A stretch of 64,000 bases of DNA from Longirhabdus pacifica (GCF_004115085.1 NZ_QXJP01000010.1:1-64000), one strand, 5' to 3'. Counted from the stretch's first letter, positions 45,179 to 54,249 are shown. The notes: generated from the sequence alone by a model not told the origin. A program made the numbers and translations.

Positions 45179-45285
45179 ATGTATGTACCTCATTTAGATC
45201 AAAGTTTTTTGGTAATGAGCATCATCCTATTTTCTATTATTCTATCGATACTGTTTAAATTTCACAATAGTATTATCATTATTCT

Positions 45286-45319
45286 AAAAAAAACTACCAT
45301 TACAACGTTCTAATGGTAG
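45286..45319 (-). terminator. Terminator overlapping the end of the PLP decarboxylase gene
   Basis: CTACCATT and AATGGTAG form the stem, eight T follow on the minus strand. The stop codon lies inside the hairpin loop region. Confidence 0.85.
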
Positions 45320-46562
45320 GAAACATATATTCATTATGATCGCGGATCATAACATGTTTATCTTGATAGATAAGGACTTCTCTTGGAAGACGGTGGCTGA
45401 GAAACAGTATAGGGCTAAATGTTAAACCGTAAGCCCCTGAATGTGTGATAGCGATATAGTCTCCTACACGCAGTTCAGGCAGTGTAATGTTTTTTGCCAC
45501 TACATCATCCGGTGTACATAACGGTCCCGCGATATGATAGTCTTTATGATTGGACCTGTCTCTATCATTTTCTGTAAGCAACTGTATAGGAAAATGTTGC
45601 TTTCGAATCATCCCCACACCACCAGCTGCCGCATGGTGATGAATCCCCCCGTCGATCATGGCAAAATGCGTAGATTGAGATTGTTTGAGATAGCGTACTT
45701 GAGATACATACGTACCGGATAGAGCAACGAGAAACCTACCTGATTCTGCTAACAATTGTGTGTTAGGGTATCGCTGTAAATAAGTTTCTATCTCCGGAGT
45801 GATTTGTTTTGTAAGTTGGGCTAATGGAAGTGGTGACTCTTTATCGTAATAAGGTATGCCGAAGCCGCCGCCAAGTCCAACATATTGCAGCTCAATATGC
45901 TGTTCCACTTGCAATCGATCTGCAATGTGCAAAATATTTTTCATGTTGTCGGCAATCGTGTCTGCGTTTAAAATTCGCGTTCCATGGTAGCTGTGTAATC
46001 CGCAAATGTGAACATGTGACAACGATTTTGCCGTGCTAATGGTTTGCACCAGTGTCGTTTCATCTATGCCAAATTGCCTCGCAGTCCCTCCCATCTTTAG
46101 CCTTGCCCCGTGTGCACTACTTTTTGGGTTGAACCGTATACCGATACAAACCGTTATGTTTTTATTTTTCGCAATGCGTTGTACCGTTTGTATTTCTTGT
46201 ATGGACTCAACGATAAAGTATTTAATATTTTTTTCTATAATACTCGTTATTTCTTCTTCACTTTTATTCGGACCGAGATACATCATGTGACGTGGTGAAA
46301 CCCCTGCTGCAAGCGCAATCTCCAGCTCATAAGGAGAACAAATTTCTACATTGACTTGCTCTTCATAGATCGTTTTTATGATAGAAGGATTTGGATTGGC
46401 CTTCATGGAGTAAAATAATTGCACTGCGGGATGAAGATGCTGTTTTAAAGAGTATATGTGTTGTTGTATGACAGATTGATCGTATATATAGAGCGGAGTA
46501 CCGTATTCTTTTGCGAGTTGAATGTAATGCGCTGTATTGAACTTCATGATTGGATCAGTCAC
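45300..46562 (-). CDS. PLP-dependent decarboxylase, BtrK-like (L-glutamyl-ACP decarboxylase type)
   Basis: The 420-residue fold-III (alanine-racemase-like) decarboxylase has the PLP Lys in FYSMKANPN (about residue 54). It shares with BtrK of butirosin biosynthesis the blocks KMGGTARQFGIDE, GLGGGFGIPYY, IDGGIHHHAA, AGPLCTPDD and NSGAYGLSFSP-like HSGAYGLTFSP. BtrK decarboxylates glutamate tethered to an ACP, giving a GABA thioester. The GTG start at 46562 has AAGGAG nine bases upstream and overlaps the ATP-grasp stop by eight bases, so the two are coupled exactly as ligase and decarboxylase would need. Free diaminopimelate decarboxylase is the alternative, less likely from these motifs. Confidence 0.85.
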   Translation of the reverse strand: MTDPIMKFNTAHYIQLAKEYGTPLYIYDQSVIQQHIYSLKQHLHPAVQLFYSMKANPNPSIIKTIYEEQVNVEICSPYELEIALAAGVSPRHMMYLGPNKSEEEITSIIEKNIKYFIVESIQEIQTVQRIAKNKNITVCIGIRFNPKSSAHGARLKMGGTARQFGIDETTLVQTISTAKSLSHVHICGLHSYHGTRILNADTIADNMKNILHIADRLQVEQHIELQYVGLGGGFGIPYYDKESPLPLAQLTKQITPEIETYLQRYPNTQLLAESGRFLVALSGTYVSQVRYLKQSQSTHFAMIDGGIHHHAAAGGVGMIRKQHFPIQLLTENDRDRSNHKDYHIAGPLCTPDDVVAKNITLPELRVGDYIAITHSGAYGLTFSPILFLSHRLPREVLIYQDKHVMIRDHNEYMFPTIRTL

Positions 46563-47922
46563 GGGAATCATCTCCTTCAGTAAGAACGGATGCACAAAAC
46601 TGTTTCAACATGTCACATTCTTCTATTGAATCACCAATGAGCATGGTTAATAATTTCCCTCTATTACTTTGTTTTACATCTAGTTGTGGATTTACGGAAG
46701 CAAAGGAACAGATGAGAATACCAGATTTTCCAGGTGTAAATAATTTGGGTTGTAGCCGCTTTTTTACTTCAGCAAAAGAGAGCTGACCAACTTTTTGTAA
46801 TGCAAAAGGTAGGATTTGAACGTGTTGATCTTTTCTAATCCATTGGTGGAATATTGTAGTGTAGTAGGTGGACATATTCATTCTGGCGTTAATTTCTAAG
46901 CAAGGATACAGTGTTCCATTTTCATCGATCATGCTGTCTATACCAATCACACCGTAGTATCCTTCATTATATAATGCTTTCGCTATTTTTTTTGTTTGTG
47001 CTTCACACGCTTTTTCCAATGCAGGAGGTAGTCCATGTGGATAGACGTGACCTTGGTGTGATCCATTTTGTACGATGGCAGACAAGATGACCATGTCGCT
47101 GATCTCTCCATCTTTATCAATAATGCATTGAATATTGAGATCTTGTTGCTTGTTGATCCACTTTTCAAGAACAAATTCGATTTCCGCTTCTTTATGTTTA
47201 AGCACCGCTTGTTTTAGCCAACGAATCATTTGCTTGAAATGTTGCTCTTCTTTAATTTGTAACAAGCCTTTTCCTGACACTCCCATACTTTCTTTTAGCA
47301 CAAGGTGTTGTTCTGGTAAAAAAGCATGCATTTCTTCGTAAGCACGTTCCAATTCATCTATAGAAGTGATGAGACGTCCCTCCACTTGTGGAATAGCCAG
47401 TTGATGACATAACTTCCGACTGTAGCTCTTGCTGTTCACTTCCGCAATCCTTTCCGTAGTCGGTGCTAAGAGAGGCAAGTCCCACTGCGCTGCAAGTTGC
47501 TGTTCATACATGGATACCCCGTGTGATAATAAATAAGGTTGTTGTGCTTGTTCCCTCCACGCTTGCAAAACGGGGAAATGAGCGATATGTTTATGTAAAA
47601 AATATGGGGTAAGCGTAGAAAAATGCTGATTTTCTGTAGGTATGACCTGAATGTGTGGGAGCTGCCAGCCAAGGGATTGCAAGTAATCTAGAAAATGTGG
47701 GTCTGGCTCTCTTGCCAGTAGCACGATATCTTGAGGAGCTGCTAACCACAGCGCCATTTCAGCCATGAGTAGATGGTAGTTTGTTTTGGATGAAAAGGTT
47801 GGGAGCCCGATGACATGATCACGTTTCCAACTGTCTTCCACTTCAAAGTTTGCAAGCCACGCTATACTTGCAGCATCATCATCGACATGGAATGCTTGTA
47901 ACATATTTTTACGAAAGGACAT
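46555..47922 (-). CDS. ATP-grasp ligase, probable amino acid-ACP ligase (BtrJ-like role)
   Basis: The 455-residue protein has ATP-grasp motifs: HLVLKESMGVSGKGLLQI (phosphate loop), FVLEKWI (adenine contact) and GVIGIDSMIDENGTLYPCLE then INARMN (Mg ligands). The N-terminal 130 residues form a pre-ATP-grasp domain. ATP-grasp enzymes join a carboxylate to an amine or thiol through an acyl phosphate; BtrJ does this to load glutamate on an ACP. Coupling to the BtrK-like gene and proximity to the ACP at 49953 support the same role. The amino acid used is not proven. Confidence 0.78.
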   Translation of the reverse strand: MSFRKNMLQAFHVDDDAASIAWLANFEVEDSWKRDHVIGLPTFSSKTNYHLLMAEMALWLAAPQDIVLLAREPDPHFLDYLQSLGWQLPHIQVIPTENQHFSTLTPYFLHKHIAHFPVLQAWREQAQQPYLLSHGVSMYEQQLAAQWDLPLLAPTTERIAEVNSKSYSRKLCHQLAIPQVEGRLITSIDELERAYEEMHAFLPEQHLVLKESMGVSGKGLLQIKEEQHFKQMIRWLKQAVLKHKEAEIEFVLEKWINKQQDLNIQCIIDKDGEISDMVILSAIVQNGSHQGHVYPHGLPPALEKACEAQTKKIAKALYNEGYYGVIGIDSMIDENGTLYPCLEINARMNMSTYYTTIFHQWIRKDQHVQILPFALQKVGQLSFAEVKKRLQPKLFTPGKSGILICSFASVNPQLDVKQSNRGKLLTMLIGDSIEECDMLKQFCASVLTEGDDSRD

Positions 47923-48851
47923 TAATCATTCACTCTCCTTAACATCATGCCCCCTACTCCAAAATGCTCGTCTACAAACAAAAGCAGTAGGATGTTGGAA
48001 TCGGTAGGTAAGTCTGGTAATGGTAATGTGGCAAGATGATACAATGGATCTGCTGTACCTCGGTTTATAGATGCAGAAGTGGTATACACGTGGGGATACA
48101 GTGAAGTTAAATCAGAAGTAAAAACAGGCGAAAGTGTTTGTGGAATGATAGTCACTTGCTGCTTTTCTAAGTTCCCTTTTGCTAGCATGTCAGTAATAAA
48201 GGAAGAAGTATGCGTGAATAAGGTGGATGGCTCATTTCTTATCTCACATAATGTTGTATGGTCCCACTGTTCCAAGCCATAGTAAAGCACCTGCCACGCT
48301 GCACCATCTCCAACATTAGGCGTGAACTGTAGTAATGACAACGCATCTGCTTTGGGATAAGCTTGCGGAAAGTAAGACGGTTCTGTCGTCGTTATTTGTT
48401 CCATACATATCATCCATATGTTTTGTTGTACTTTTTCTGCAAAATGCAGCGCAATAAGGGGACTAAGGTTTCCACTGTCACTAAAAGATAACGGGGTAGT
48501 TTTATGCGATTTCATCTGTTTGTGCATATACAACAGGGCGTTTAGTTTATCTGTTAGCGGATAGGCGGCATAACAGCATATGAGATAATGTGGAGATGCT
48601 ATGGATGCTTGTGCTTGTTTCATTTTGCTATGTAACGATGGAATGTGTTCACAAGGTTCATGTGGGAAATAAAGCGGGGCAGCTGTTGCTGTGGAATCTG
48701 AAGGTGAGGAGTTGGTGTCGCTGGTAAGATCTTTTCTAGAGTCCTGTGCATCGAAAGCGTATTGATGTAGTATTTCAGCATATAACGTTGTTTCCACATT
48801 GGAAAGGTTTCGTTCATGTTGGTATTGCTCGTATAGGTGGACTTCACTCAT
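47922..48851 (-). CDS. Degenerate KAS III-like (thiolase-fold) protein without catalytic Cys
   Basis: The 309-residue protein starts at ATG 48851 (GAGGGG nine bases upstream) and overlaps the KAS III-like gene by eight bases. The fold is recognisable from FAEKVQQNIWMICMEQITTTE and the GDGAAWQVLYYGLE segment, which corresponds to the strand-helix region after the active site in KAS III. The Cys position reads FSDSGNLSPL and the His-Asn motif is not found. It probably forms a heterodimer with the next gene's product. The weak similarity leaves room for another thiolase-like role. Confidence 0.5.
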   Translation of the reverse strand: MSEVHLYEQYQHERNLSNVETTLYAEILHQYAFDAQDSRKDLTSDTNSSPSDSTATAAPLYFPHEPCEHIPSLHSKMKQAQASIASPHYLICCYAAYPLTDKLNALLYMHKQMKSHKTTPLSFSDSGNLSPLIALHFAEKVQQNIWMICMEQITTTEPSYFPQAYPKADALSLLQFTPNVGDGAAWQVLYYGLEQWDHTTLCEIRNEPSTLFTHTSSFITDMLAKGNLEKQQVTIIPQTLSPVFTSDLTSLYPHVYTTSASINRGTADPLYHLATLPLPDLPTDSNILLLLFVDEHFGVGGMMLRRVND

Positions 48852-49791
48852 ATACAGTGTCCCCTCGCTGACATATCGCACAGCAAATGACCCCTCCATT
48901 CCCTAGCGTTAATAACATGTAATAGTCATGTTCTTTCAGTAGTTTCTTGCTTCTTACATCATGTAAATTGTACAACAAATCTGCATTGTTCATATGTCCT
49001 CTTTCTTGTAATCCATCGGTATAAAAGCGTTCCGTACTTATTTTCATCATCCGTGATAATAGTGGCCACGTGCTTTTTGTGATGTTGTTTGGAATAATAA
49101 GCGCAATATCGTCCATCGTTAATGACGCTTTACGCAGTGCGTATTTCATATTTTTAGTCAGATTAACGTAATAAAAATAATCCGGTACGTCGTCCCTGCC
49201 ATTTTTCATCTTCCCTTGTTGAATCGTACGGGTATCACTAACAGCATGAAAAGCAATGAACGTATCTCCAGCAAGTGCTTTCCCCATGCTTATCCCTGCT
49301 GCCCCATCGGCGGTCATAAAATAGCCTCCACCGTATCTTTGATCAGCTAACATCGTTTTTTCTACTGTCACCATCAACCCGATATCTTCGTCTGAGGATG
49401 TGGGAGAAGACAACATTTCTGCTGCAACATGAAGCGACATCAGTACGTTTGCACAGAGCAAATCTCTTAGCGAGAAAAACATAGCATGATGCAGCTGGAA
49501 TTTTTCGCGAAGTTTTGAAAATAGATTGAAAGAGTGTGGAAAGGAGAAATAAAGATAAGGAACCATCACATATTGAACATTTTCCACCGCTATGTCTTCA
49601 TGTTGTAGCATGTTCTCCACCGTTTGTTCTAGCATATCATAAGCCGTAACATCGGAAGCCATAGGGATGGAATGGATTCCAGCTTCTATTAACGATTGCT
49701 TCTCTGCTAAAGTAATGTGTTGCTGCTTGTAGTACTGTTCTACGGTTAAGCGTTGTTGTGGTTCGTATATCGCTAATTTCCCTATCTGCAT
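48844..49791 (-). CDS. KAS III-like ketoacyl synthase, possible priming enzyme
   Basis: The 315-residue protein follows the FabH/KAS III layout with a Cys at position 113 (SLRDLLCANVLMSL) and the GYFMTADGAAGISM segment. The usual catalytic HQAN motif reads NNIT (residues 235-238) and the following GNT motif is GHMNNAD. With Cys kept but His replaced it may act as an acyltransferase or a priming synthase with changed mechanism. It lies upstream of its degenerate partner and the ATP-grasp gene. Repeat copy 4 occupies its leader. Confidence 0.65.
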   Translation of the reverse strand: MQIGKLAIYEPQQRLTVEQYYKQQHITLAEKQSLIEAGIHSIPMASDVTAYDMLEQTVENMLQHEDIAVENVQYVMVPYLYFSFPHSFNLFSKLREKFQLHHAMFFSLRDLLCANVLMSLHVAAEMLSSPTSSDEDIGLMVTVEKTMLADQRYGGGYFMTADGAAGISMGKALAGDTFIAFHAVSDTRTIQQGKMKNGRDDVPDYFYYVNLTKNMKYALRKASLTMDDIALIIPNNITKSTWPLLSRMMKISTERFYTDGLQERGHMNNADLLYNLHDVRSKKLLKEHDYYMLLTLGNGGVICCAICQRGDTVYE

Positions 49792-49835
49792 CTATTCTCC
49801 TCTCCCCTCTTCTATAAAAAATGGTTCATCTATGC

Positions 49836-49925
49836 ATATGATGGAGATATTTCTACATCACAGCCTCTACTGTTGGTTACTGAAGCGTAAACGTGTATAC
49901 TATCATTTCTTTATCTTATATAAAT
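49836..49925. repeat. Modular intergenic repeat, copy 4 (diverged modules 2 and 3)
   Basis: GCATATGATGGAGATATTTC is module 2. Module 3 is diverged: TTGGTTACTGA loop, GCGTAAAC, then TATCATTTCTTTAT. It lies between the ACP and KAS III-like genes, in the leader of the latter. Confidence 0.6.
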
Positions 49926-49952
49926 CTGATCCAGTTCTGTTCTAGTTCTGTT

Positions 49953-50186
49953 CTACTTCTCTTCTAGTTCTTTTAAGTAATTGTAAATATCTTTAACGGA
50001 CAGCATTTCATATAAATTAATATTAGAATCTAAAATGTCCATATCCATGACCATTTCGACTTCAATTAGTATTTCGACAATGTTGGTGGAGTCCATATTC
50101 AGTTTTTCAAACGTACTGTTCATGGTCACTTCAAGGTCTCCGCTTACTTGTTTTACGATATCCACCATTTGTTCTTGTGTTATCAT
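49953..50186 (-). CDS. Acyl carrier protein (second block, amino acid-loading candidate)
   Basis: The 77-residue carrier has the motif NMDSTNIVEILIEVEM with Ser33 as the phosphopantetheine site. GAGGTG lies six bases before ATG 50186. The His/Leu after Ser in ordinary ACPs is Thr here. It is the nearest carrier to the ATP-grasp and PLP decarboxylase genes and so the best candidate for a BtrI-like amino-acyl carrier. Confidence 0.85.
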   Translation of the reverse strand: MITQEQMVDIVKQVSGDLEVTMNSTFEKLNMDSTNIVEILIEVEMVMDMDILDSNINLYEMLSVKDIYNYLKELEEK

Positions 50187-50204
50187 GTTTATCACCTCAA
50201 CGTT

Positions 50205-51371
50205 TTAATTTCGTGGTTTTATTTGTAGACATTGTTGTTCCATTAGGTTTGCACTGGCTTCATTGCCTTCTTCACAGGACGTTACTTTCAGTGATTTAAA
50301 ATGGTTCATTTCTTTGTTCTGATTCCATACATGATGTACCGCGGCATGTAATGTAAAAGGGGTTAGTTGTTCTAACTGTAGTAAGGATGAGATACCGATA
50401 GATTCGCATTGTTTTGCAATAAGATGGTGATCTTCTCCGAGTGGAATGATGACGGAAGGTACGTGATGCTGTATCGCTTTTTGCAACGTGCCTAATCCTC
50501 CGTGGGTAATGATGATATCTGCGAAGGGGAAAATGTGATGATGGTTTGGGTTTGCATCGTTTACCCAATGCACATTACTTGGGAGAGAAATGTTTGGAGG
50601 CTCATGCTCCAATATAGTTACCTGTACGGGTTGATGTGAGAAAGCATCTATCGCAGTGATAATATAACGATCCATTCCTTCTCTGTAGCCGTCTTTAGGT
50701 GCAGACGAAGTACAGACGACAATATGTGGATGTTGGGATTCATTTATTTTTTGCTTCCAGTTAGTAAGGGAATGAGAAGATGAATGAGGTGGCATATAAG
50801 CGCAAGGGCCTACGATTACACTGTGAGGAGGCAGCTCCATATTGGCAGGAAAAAGTGCTGGTAAACACATCAATACATGTAGATAAGGAGATAACCCTGC
50901 CCCATCTCCTCTTGTACGAAATGGATGATCTAGCAGTGGAAGTTCATGCTGTTGCCGCAATGTATTGAGTTCTTTCTCATATAACGTCCGCATGCGATGA
51001 TTAAAGGCTGTTTTACCAGGCATCGTTTGATCAGGCCAAAATATGGATGTCTGATAACTGACCCAAGGAATGTGATGTTTCTCTGCCCAATACGCTGGCG
51101 GTGCTAACGCAGAATCACAAATGACGAGATCAATGTGTGTATGTTGTAGTTTTTCTTCACATTCTTGCAACGTTCGATCCATAAACTTTTGCGGATATCT
51201 TCCTTGTTCCACTTCGATAAATGTCATCCCTGCTTGTTCAATAACGGCTTGAAAAGTTTCACTTGCCATCATCTTCACCTTGTGCCCTCGTTTCACTAAC
51301 GTGGCTCCTACACCAGCAATAGGGATGACATGTCCCATTAACCATTGGCTTACAATTAGGATGTTGGCCAT
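50205..51371 (-). CDS. Family 1 glycosyltransferase, macrolide glycosyltransferase type
   Basis: The 388-residue GT-B protein has the N-terminal MGHVIPIAGVGATLVKRGH segment and the C-terminal donor motif with FADIIITHGGLGTLQKAI. This is the MGT/UGT type that puts sugars on polyketides or other small aglycones with a nucleotide sugar donor. AAAGGAGG lies before the ATG. It may modify the product or inactivate it for self-protection. Confidence 0.88.
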   Translation of the reverse strand: MANILIVSQWLMGHVIPIAGVGATLVKRGHKVKMMASETFQAVIEQAGMTFIEVEQGRYPQKFMDRTLQECEEKLQHTHIDLVICDSALAPPAYWAEKHHIPWVSYQTSIFWPDQTMPGKTAFNHRMRTLYEKELNTLRQQHELPLLDHPFRTRGDGAGLSPYLHVLMCLPALFPANMELPPHSVIVGPCAYMPPHSSSHSLTNWKQKINESQHPHIVVCTSSAPKDGYREGMDRYIITAIDAFSHQPVQVTILEHEPPNISLPSNVHWVNDANPNHHHIFPFADIIITHGGLGTLQKAIQHHVPSVIIPLGEDHHLIAKQCESIGISSLLQLEQLTPFTLHAAVHHVWNQNKEMNHFKSLKVTSCEEGNEASANLMEQQCLQIKPRN

Positions 51372-51465
51372 TGAAACCTCCTTTCCCCTTTTTTTAAAAA
51401 AAATTCGCCTTACATGCTTTTAAAAGGTTATTGCTATGAACTGCTATGCTCAATTCAACGGTTTT

Positions 51466-52440
51466 TTATGCTTTTTCCTCTACTACAGATTGCATGGTGA
51501 GAAATAACATTTGCTCATCATCCAATACTTGATGCAGTAAGCTCACGAGCTTCGGTTTGTAGTCTTTGTTCGTCTGTACTTTCCATTTGATAAGCAAACC
51601 AACGATAAAAGCCCAACTTTGGCACACTTGTTGTAACAGTATGGCTAAAGGTTGTAAGTGATTGTTGTTAGGTAAAACACGTTGTTCGATTGCGGTAGAC
51701 CATAACTCTCTTAATCTACGAAAATAATGAATATCAAATTCTAGCATGTCCAAATGAGAGATAAGTTCTGTGGAAGAGGTTTGCGAAACGGTATGGACAT
51801 AAGCTTGTAATTGTTGCAATCCGTCTTGATGCATCATCTGCTTTACCGATTGCTGTAGTAGTTTGTTTATATGATCTGCATCAGACATCGTGACTTCCGT
51901 TTCCCTCACAATAGCCATGCCCCCACTTACGATAGGGTCGGTGAACGTGTCAAAAAATAATGAGGTTGGAATTTTACCCATATGATGAGTGAAGAATGCG
52001 CTACTTCCAGCATCGTCAATTATCGTAATATATTCCTCATCCATATCTATGATCAGGGCCCAATGGATGACATCGTGTTTTTTATAATAAGATGAAAAAG
52101 GAGCGTAGTACGCTTTATAATGTACGAGTGCGTACCCTTCCCCATCCATAAAAGATCGCAGTAGATGTGGTGTTTGTTCTCTTGAAAGTGAGGGATACTG
52201 GATCATTTTAAAGCCGTGTTGAAGACATGATAGTGTTCGTCTTAAAAGGAGCCCATCTGCACGACAATCAAAGGCATCAAGGAATATAGGGAATAAATTG
52301 CTCTCCCCTTTCCATTTTAGTATTTCTAATATAGAGAGCTGAAGACAGTCTAAGTTTCTTTCACTGAATCCGTATTCGTCTGGATAACGCCAATCTATTT
52401 TTTCCCTGCGACGCAATTGTGCTAACAACGTATTTGTCAT
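51466..52440 (-). CDS. BtrH N-terminal domain-like acyltransferase
   Basis: The 324-residue protein has a cysteine-protease-like fold of the BtrH_N type: NLDCLQLSILEILKW with candidate Cys32, a His at KHDVIHWALIIDMDEE and ITIIDDAGSSAFF. BtrH moves an ACP-bound gamma-glutamyl-AHBA chain to an aminoglycoside amine. The C-terminal 130 residues are helical and less conserved. GGAGGAGG precedes the ATG. Its occurrence with BtrK-, BtrJ- and BtrI-like proteins makes a chain-release acyltransfer step likely. Confidence 0.72.
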   Translation of the reverse strand: MTNTLLAQLRRREKIDWRYPDEYGFSERNLDCLQLSILEILKWKGESNLFPIFLDAFDCRADGLLLRRTLSCLQHGFKMIQYPSLSREQTPHLLRSFMDGEGYALVHYKAYYAPFSSYYKKHDVIHWALIIDMDEEYITIIDDAGSSAFFTHHMGKIPTSLFFDTFTDPIVSGGMAIVRETEVTMSDADHINKLLQQSVKQMMHQDGLQQLQAYVHTVSQTSSTELISHLDMLEFDIHYFRRLRELWSTAIEQRVLPNNNHLQPLAILLQQVCQSWAFIVGLLIKWKVQTNKDYKPKLVSLLHQVLDDEQMLFLTMQSVVEEKA

Positions 52441-52461
52441 TTTACCTCCTCCAAAACAAAG

Positions 52462-53361
52462 CTAAGATTTCGATGTTTTATCTTTACAAGCATGATGGTT
52501 GCATTGGCACTGACATGCTGGTTTAAGAATGATAGAACGAATGATTTCAATGGCCTCATCCATGGCTGCTGGGTGTTTGAAAAAGTGAGAGCCATGCGAG
52601 AACGTATAGCAAACTGCGTGATCGATGTGGGAAGCTGGTTCGTACTGCTCAGCAAGCTCACTGCCGTATATAATATGAATGTCGCGTTGGTGTTGATGAA
52701 ACAAGTCAATCGGATCTAATGCATCTAATTCTTTTATTAGTGTGTGGGACAGACATTGACCGTGTAAATATAGCAAGTGTGCACCTAGCTTCGTAACGTA
52801 GTCCAAATGTTCTGCTTTAAAATCACTCAACGTGTAGTAATCGTCTCCTGGGATAAGCAATTTAGAATCCAAAAAGCCCTTTTCAGCTAGTAGGGATAAT
52901 GTTTCTTCAGCGAAAAGATGTTTTGAATGCGGTAAAGGAGCTATTGGCGGGGATACCATGATCGGATAACAAGCAATGTTGTTTTTTGCTTCCCATTGTA
53001 AAGCGACGTTCTGTGCAACAATACTACCAAGTGCATGACCGACTAAATAAATGCAAGGTGGGGATGCTCTTTGCGTTACATCTTCTAATACTTCTAATGC
53101 ATCTGCTACCATAGAGGAAATGGATGCACTTCCTAGTTCTCCTTCGCTGTCTCCTCCTCCGACATAATCAAACTGAACAATCCACTGTTCATCTTCTGCC
53201 AACCTTTTTCGCAAATTGGAGAAAAAGTAATTTTTTTCGCTCATTGCTTGACCAAGGCCAGGAAAACTGACAACTAGAGGAACAGATGAGGTCAGCGTCG
53301 TTGGTTGTTCCACTATCCCGACAATGCTTTGATCTGAACCGAATCTAGCTTGTCTCCACAT
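52462..53361 (-). CDS. Alpha/beta hydrolase fold protein with Ala at the nucleophile position
   Basis: The 299-residue protein has VSFPGLGQAMSEKNYFFSNL (oxyanion region), FDYVGGGDSEG and the elbow YLVGHALGSIVAQ, where residue 110 is Ala instead of the expected Ser. A late HGSHFFKH gives a His. The fold is intact but classical Ser hydrolysis should not work, so it may bind substrate, act as a non-hydrolytic acyl handling protein or use other residues. GAGGAG precedes ATG 53361. Confidence 0.72.
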   Translation of the reverse strand: MWRQARFGSDQSIVGIVEQPTTLTSSVPLVVSFPGLGQAMSEKNYFFSNLRKRLAEDEQWIVQFDYVGGGDSEGELGSASISSMVADALEVLEDVTQRASPPCIYLVGHALGSIVAQNVALQWEAKNNIACYPIMVSPPIAPLPHSKHLFAEETLSLLAEKGFLDSKLLIPGDDYYTLSDFKAEHLDYVTKLGAHLLYLHGQCLSHTLIKELDALDPIDLFHQHQRDIHIIYGSELAEQYEPASHIDHAVCYTFSHGSHFFKHPAAMDEAIEIIRSIILKPACQCQCNHHACKDKTSKS

Positions 53362-53453
53362 ATATATCACTCCTCAACTCATACCTGTATTACGATCTTG
53401 CATATCGTCATGTTCTAGATGAAACTTATGATCCATTTATCATTCCTATCTCA

Positions 53454-54248
53454 TCACTTCCATTGCTCCTGAATCCACTGACTAGAGAAGTCCATAATGT
53501 TTTGTTCTAACGGAACGGAAGTGAATAAGTGTCCTGCACCTGCTACACAGTAAACAGGATGTTCATGATCATTGGCATAAACAGCATATTGATTTGTTTC
53601 CATTAGTTTAAATTCCTCTTGAATAAGCGGGTCGTTATCTCCATAAATGACGATGGATTTTCCTTTGTACCTCCGCAATTCATCGTCTAAATCAATGGAA
53701 AATAAGTGTGAATAAAAGTCCATACTGATCCACATGCCTACCCATGGCATCACTAAATATTGTAAAGCGCGGTGATGACGTTGAAAACGAGGCTTCTTTT
53801 TACCAGGAAGATTGCCACTGAACTCGTAAAACAGCGGACTCCAAAGCATAACGTGTTCGACATTACAGCGATTGGCGGCCATAAGGGCAATCCTTGCTCC
53901 ATCACTAAAACCTAAGAAAGTTATTTTTTGATTATCGATTTCTGGGCAAGTCTGCAACCATTCATATGCTGTAATCACATTTGATATTTTCGTTTCTGTT
54001 GTCATTTCATAATAATTTCCGTCACTTAATCCAAGTCCGTAATAGTCAAATCGTAAAAAAGCGATGCCTTGCTTCGCTAATACACGTGCGAATTTGACGG
54101 CAAGTCGATGCACTTCGTAGCGTTCCCCATTTTTTCCTGGGCAGTATACGATGACGGGACACGGTCGGTTGACTGTATCTGGCAAATGTAATACACCTGC
54201 CAACCTCCCCCCCATATCTTCGATCTCTACAAAACGTTCTTCGCTCAC
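53454..54248 (-). CDS. Alpha/beta hydrolase, thioesterase-like
   Basis: The 264-residue serine hydrolase has the elbow GFSDGA with Ser115, FDYYGLGLSDG, and a His in GAGHLF near 245. The start is GTG with GGAGGAGG seven bases upstream. It resembles exosortase-system-associated and peptidase-like hydrolases and could be an editing or release thioesterase of the pathway. It lies two bases from the hotdog gene and is surely co-transcribed. Confidence 0.8.
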   Translation of the reverse strand: MSEERFVEIEDMGGRLAGVLHLPDTVNRPCPVIVYCPGKNGERYEVHRLAVKFARVLAKQGIAFLRFDYYGLGLSDGNYYEMTTETKISNVITAYEWLQTCPEIDNQKITFLGFSDGARIALMAANRCNVEHVMLWSPLFYEFSGNLPGKKKPRFQRHHRALQYLVMPWVGMWISMDFYSHLFSIDLDDELRRYKGKSIVIYGDNDPLIQEEFKLMETNQYAVYANDHEHPVYCVAGAGHLFTSVPLEQNIMDFSSQWIQEQWK

Positions 54249-54249
54249 G

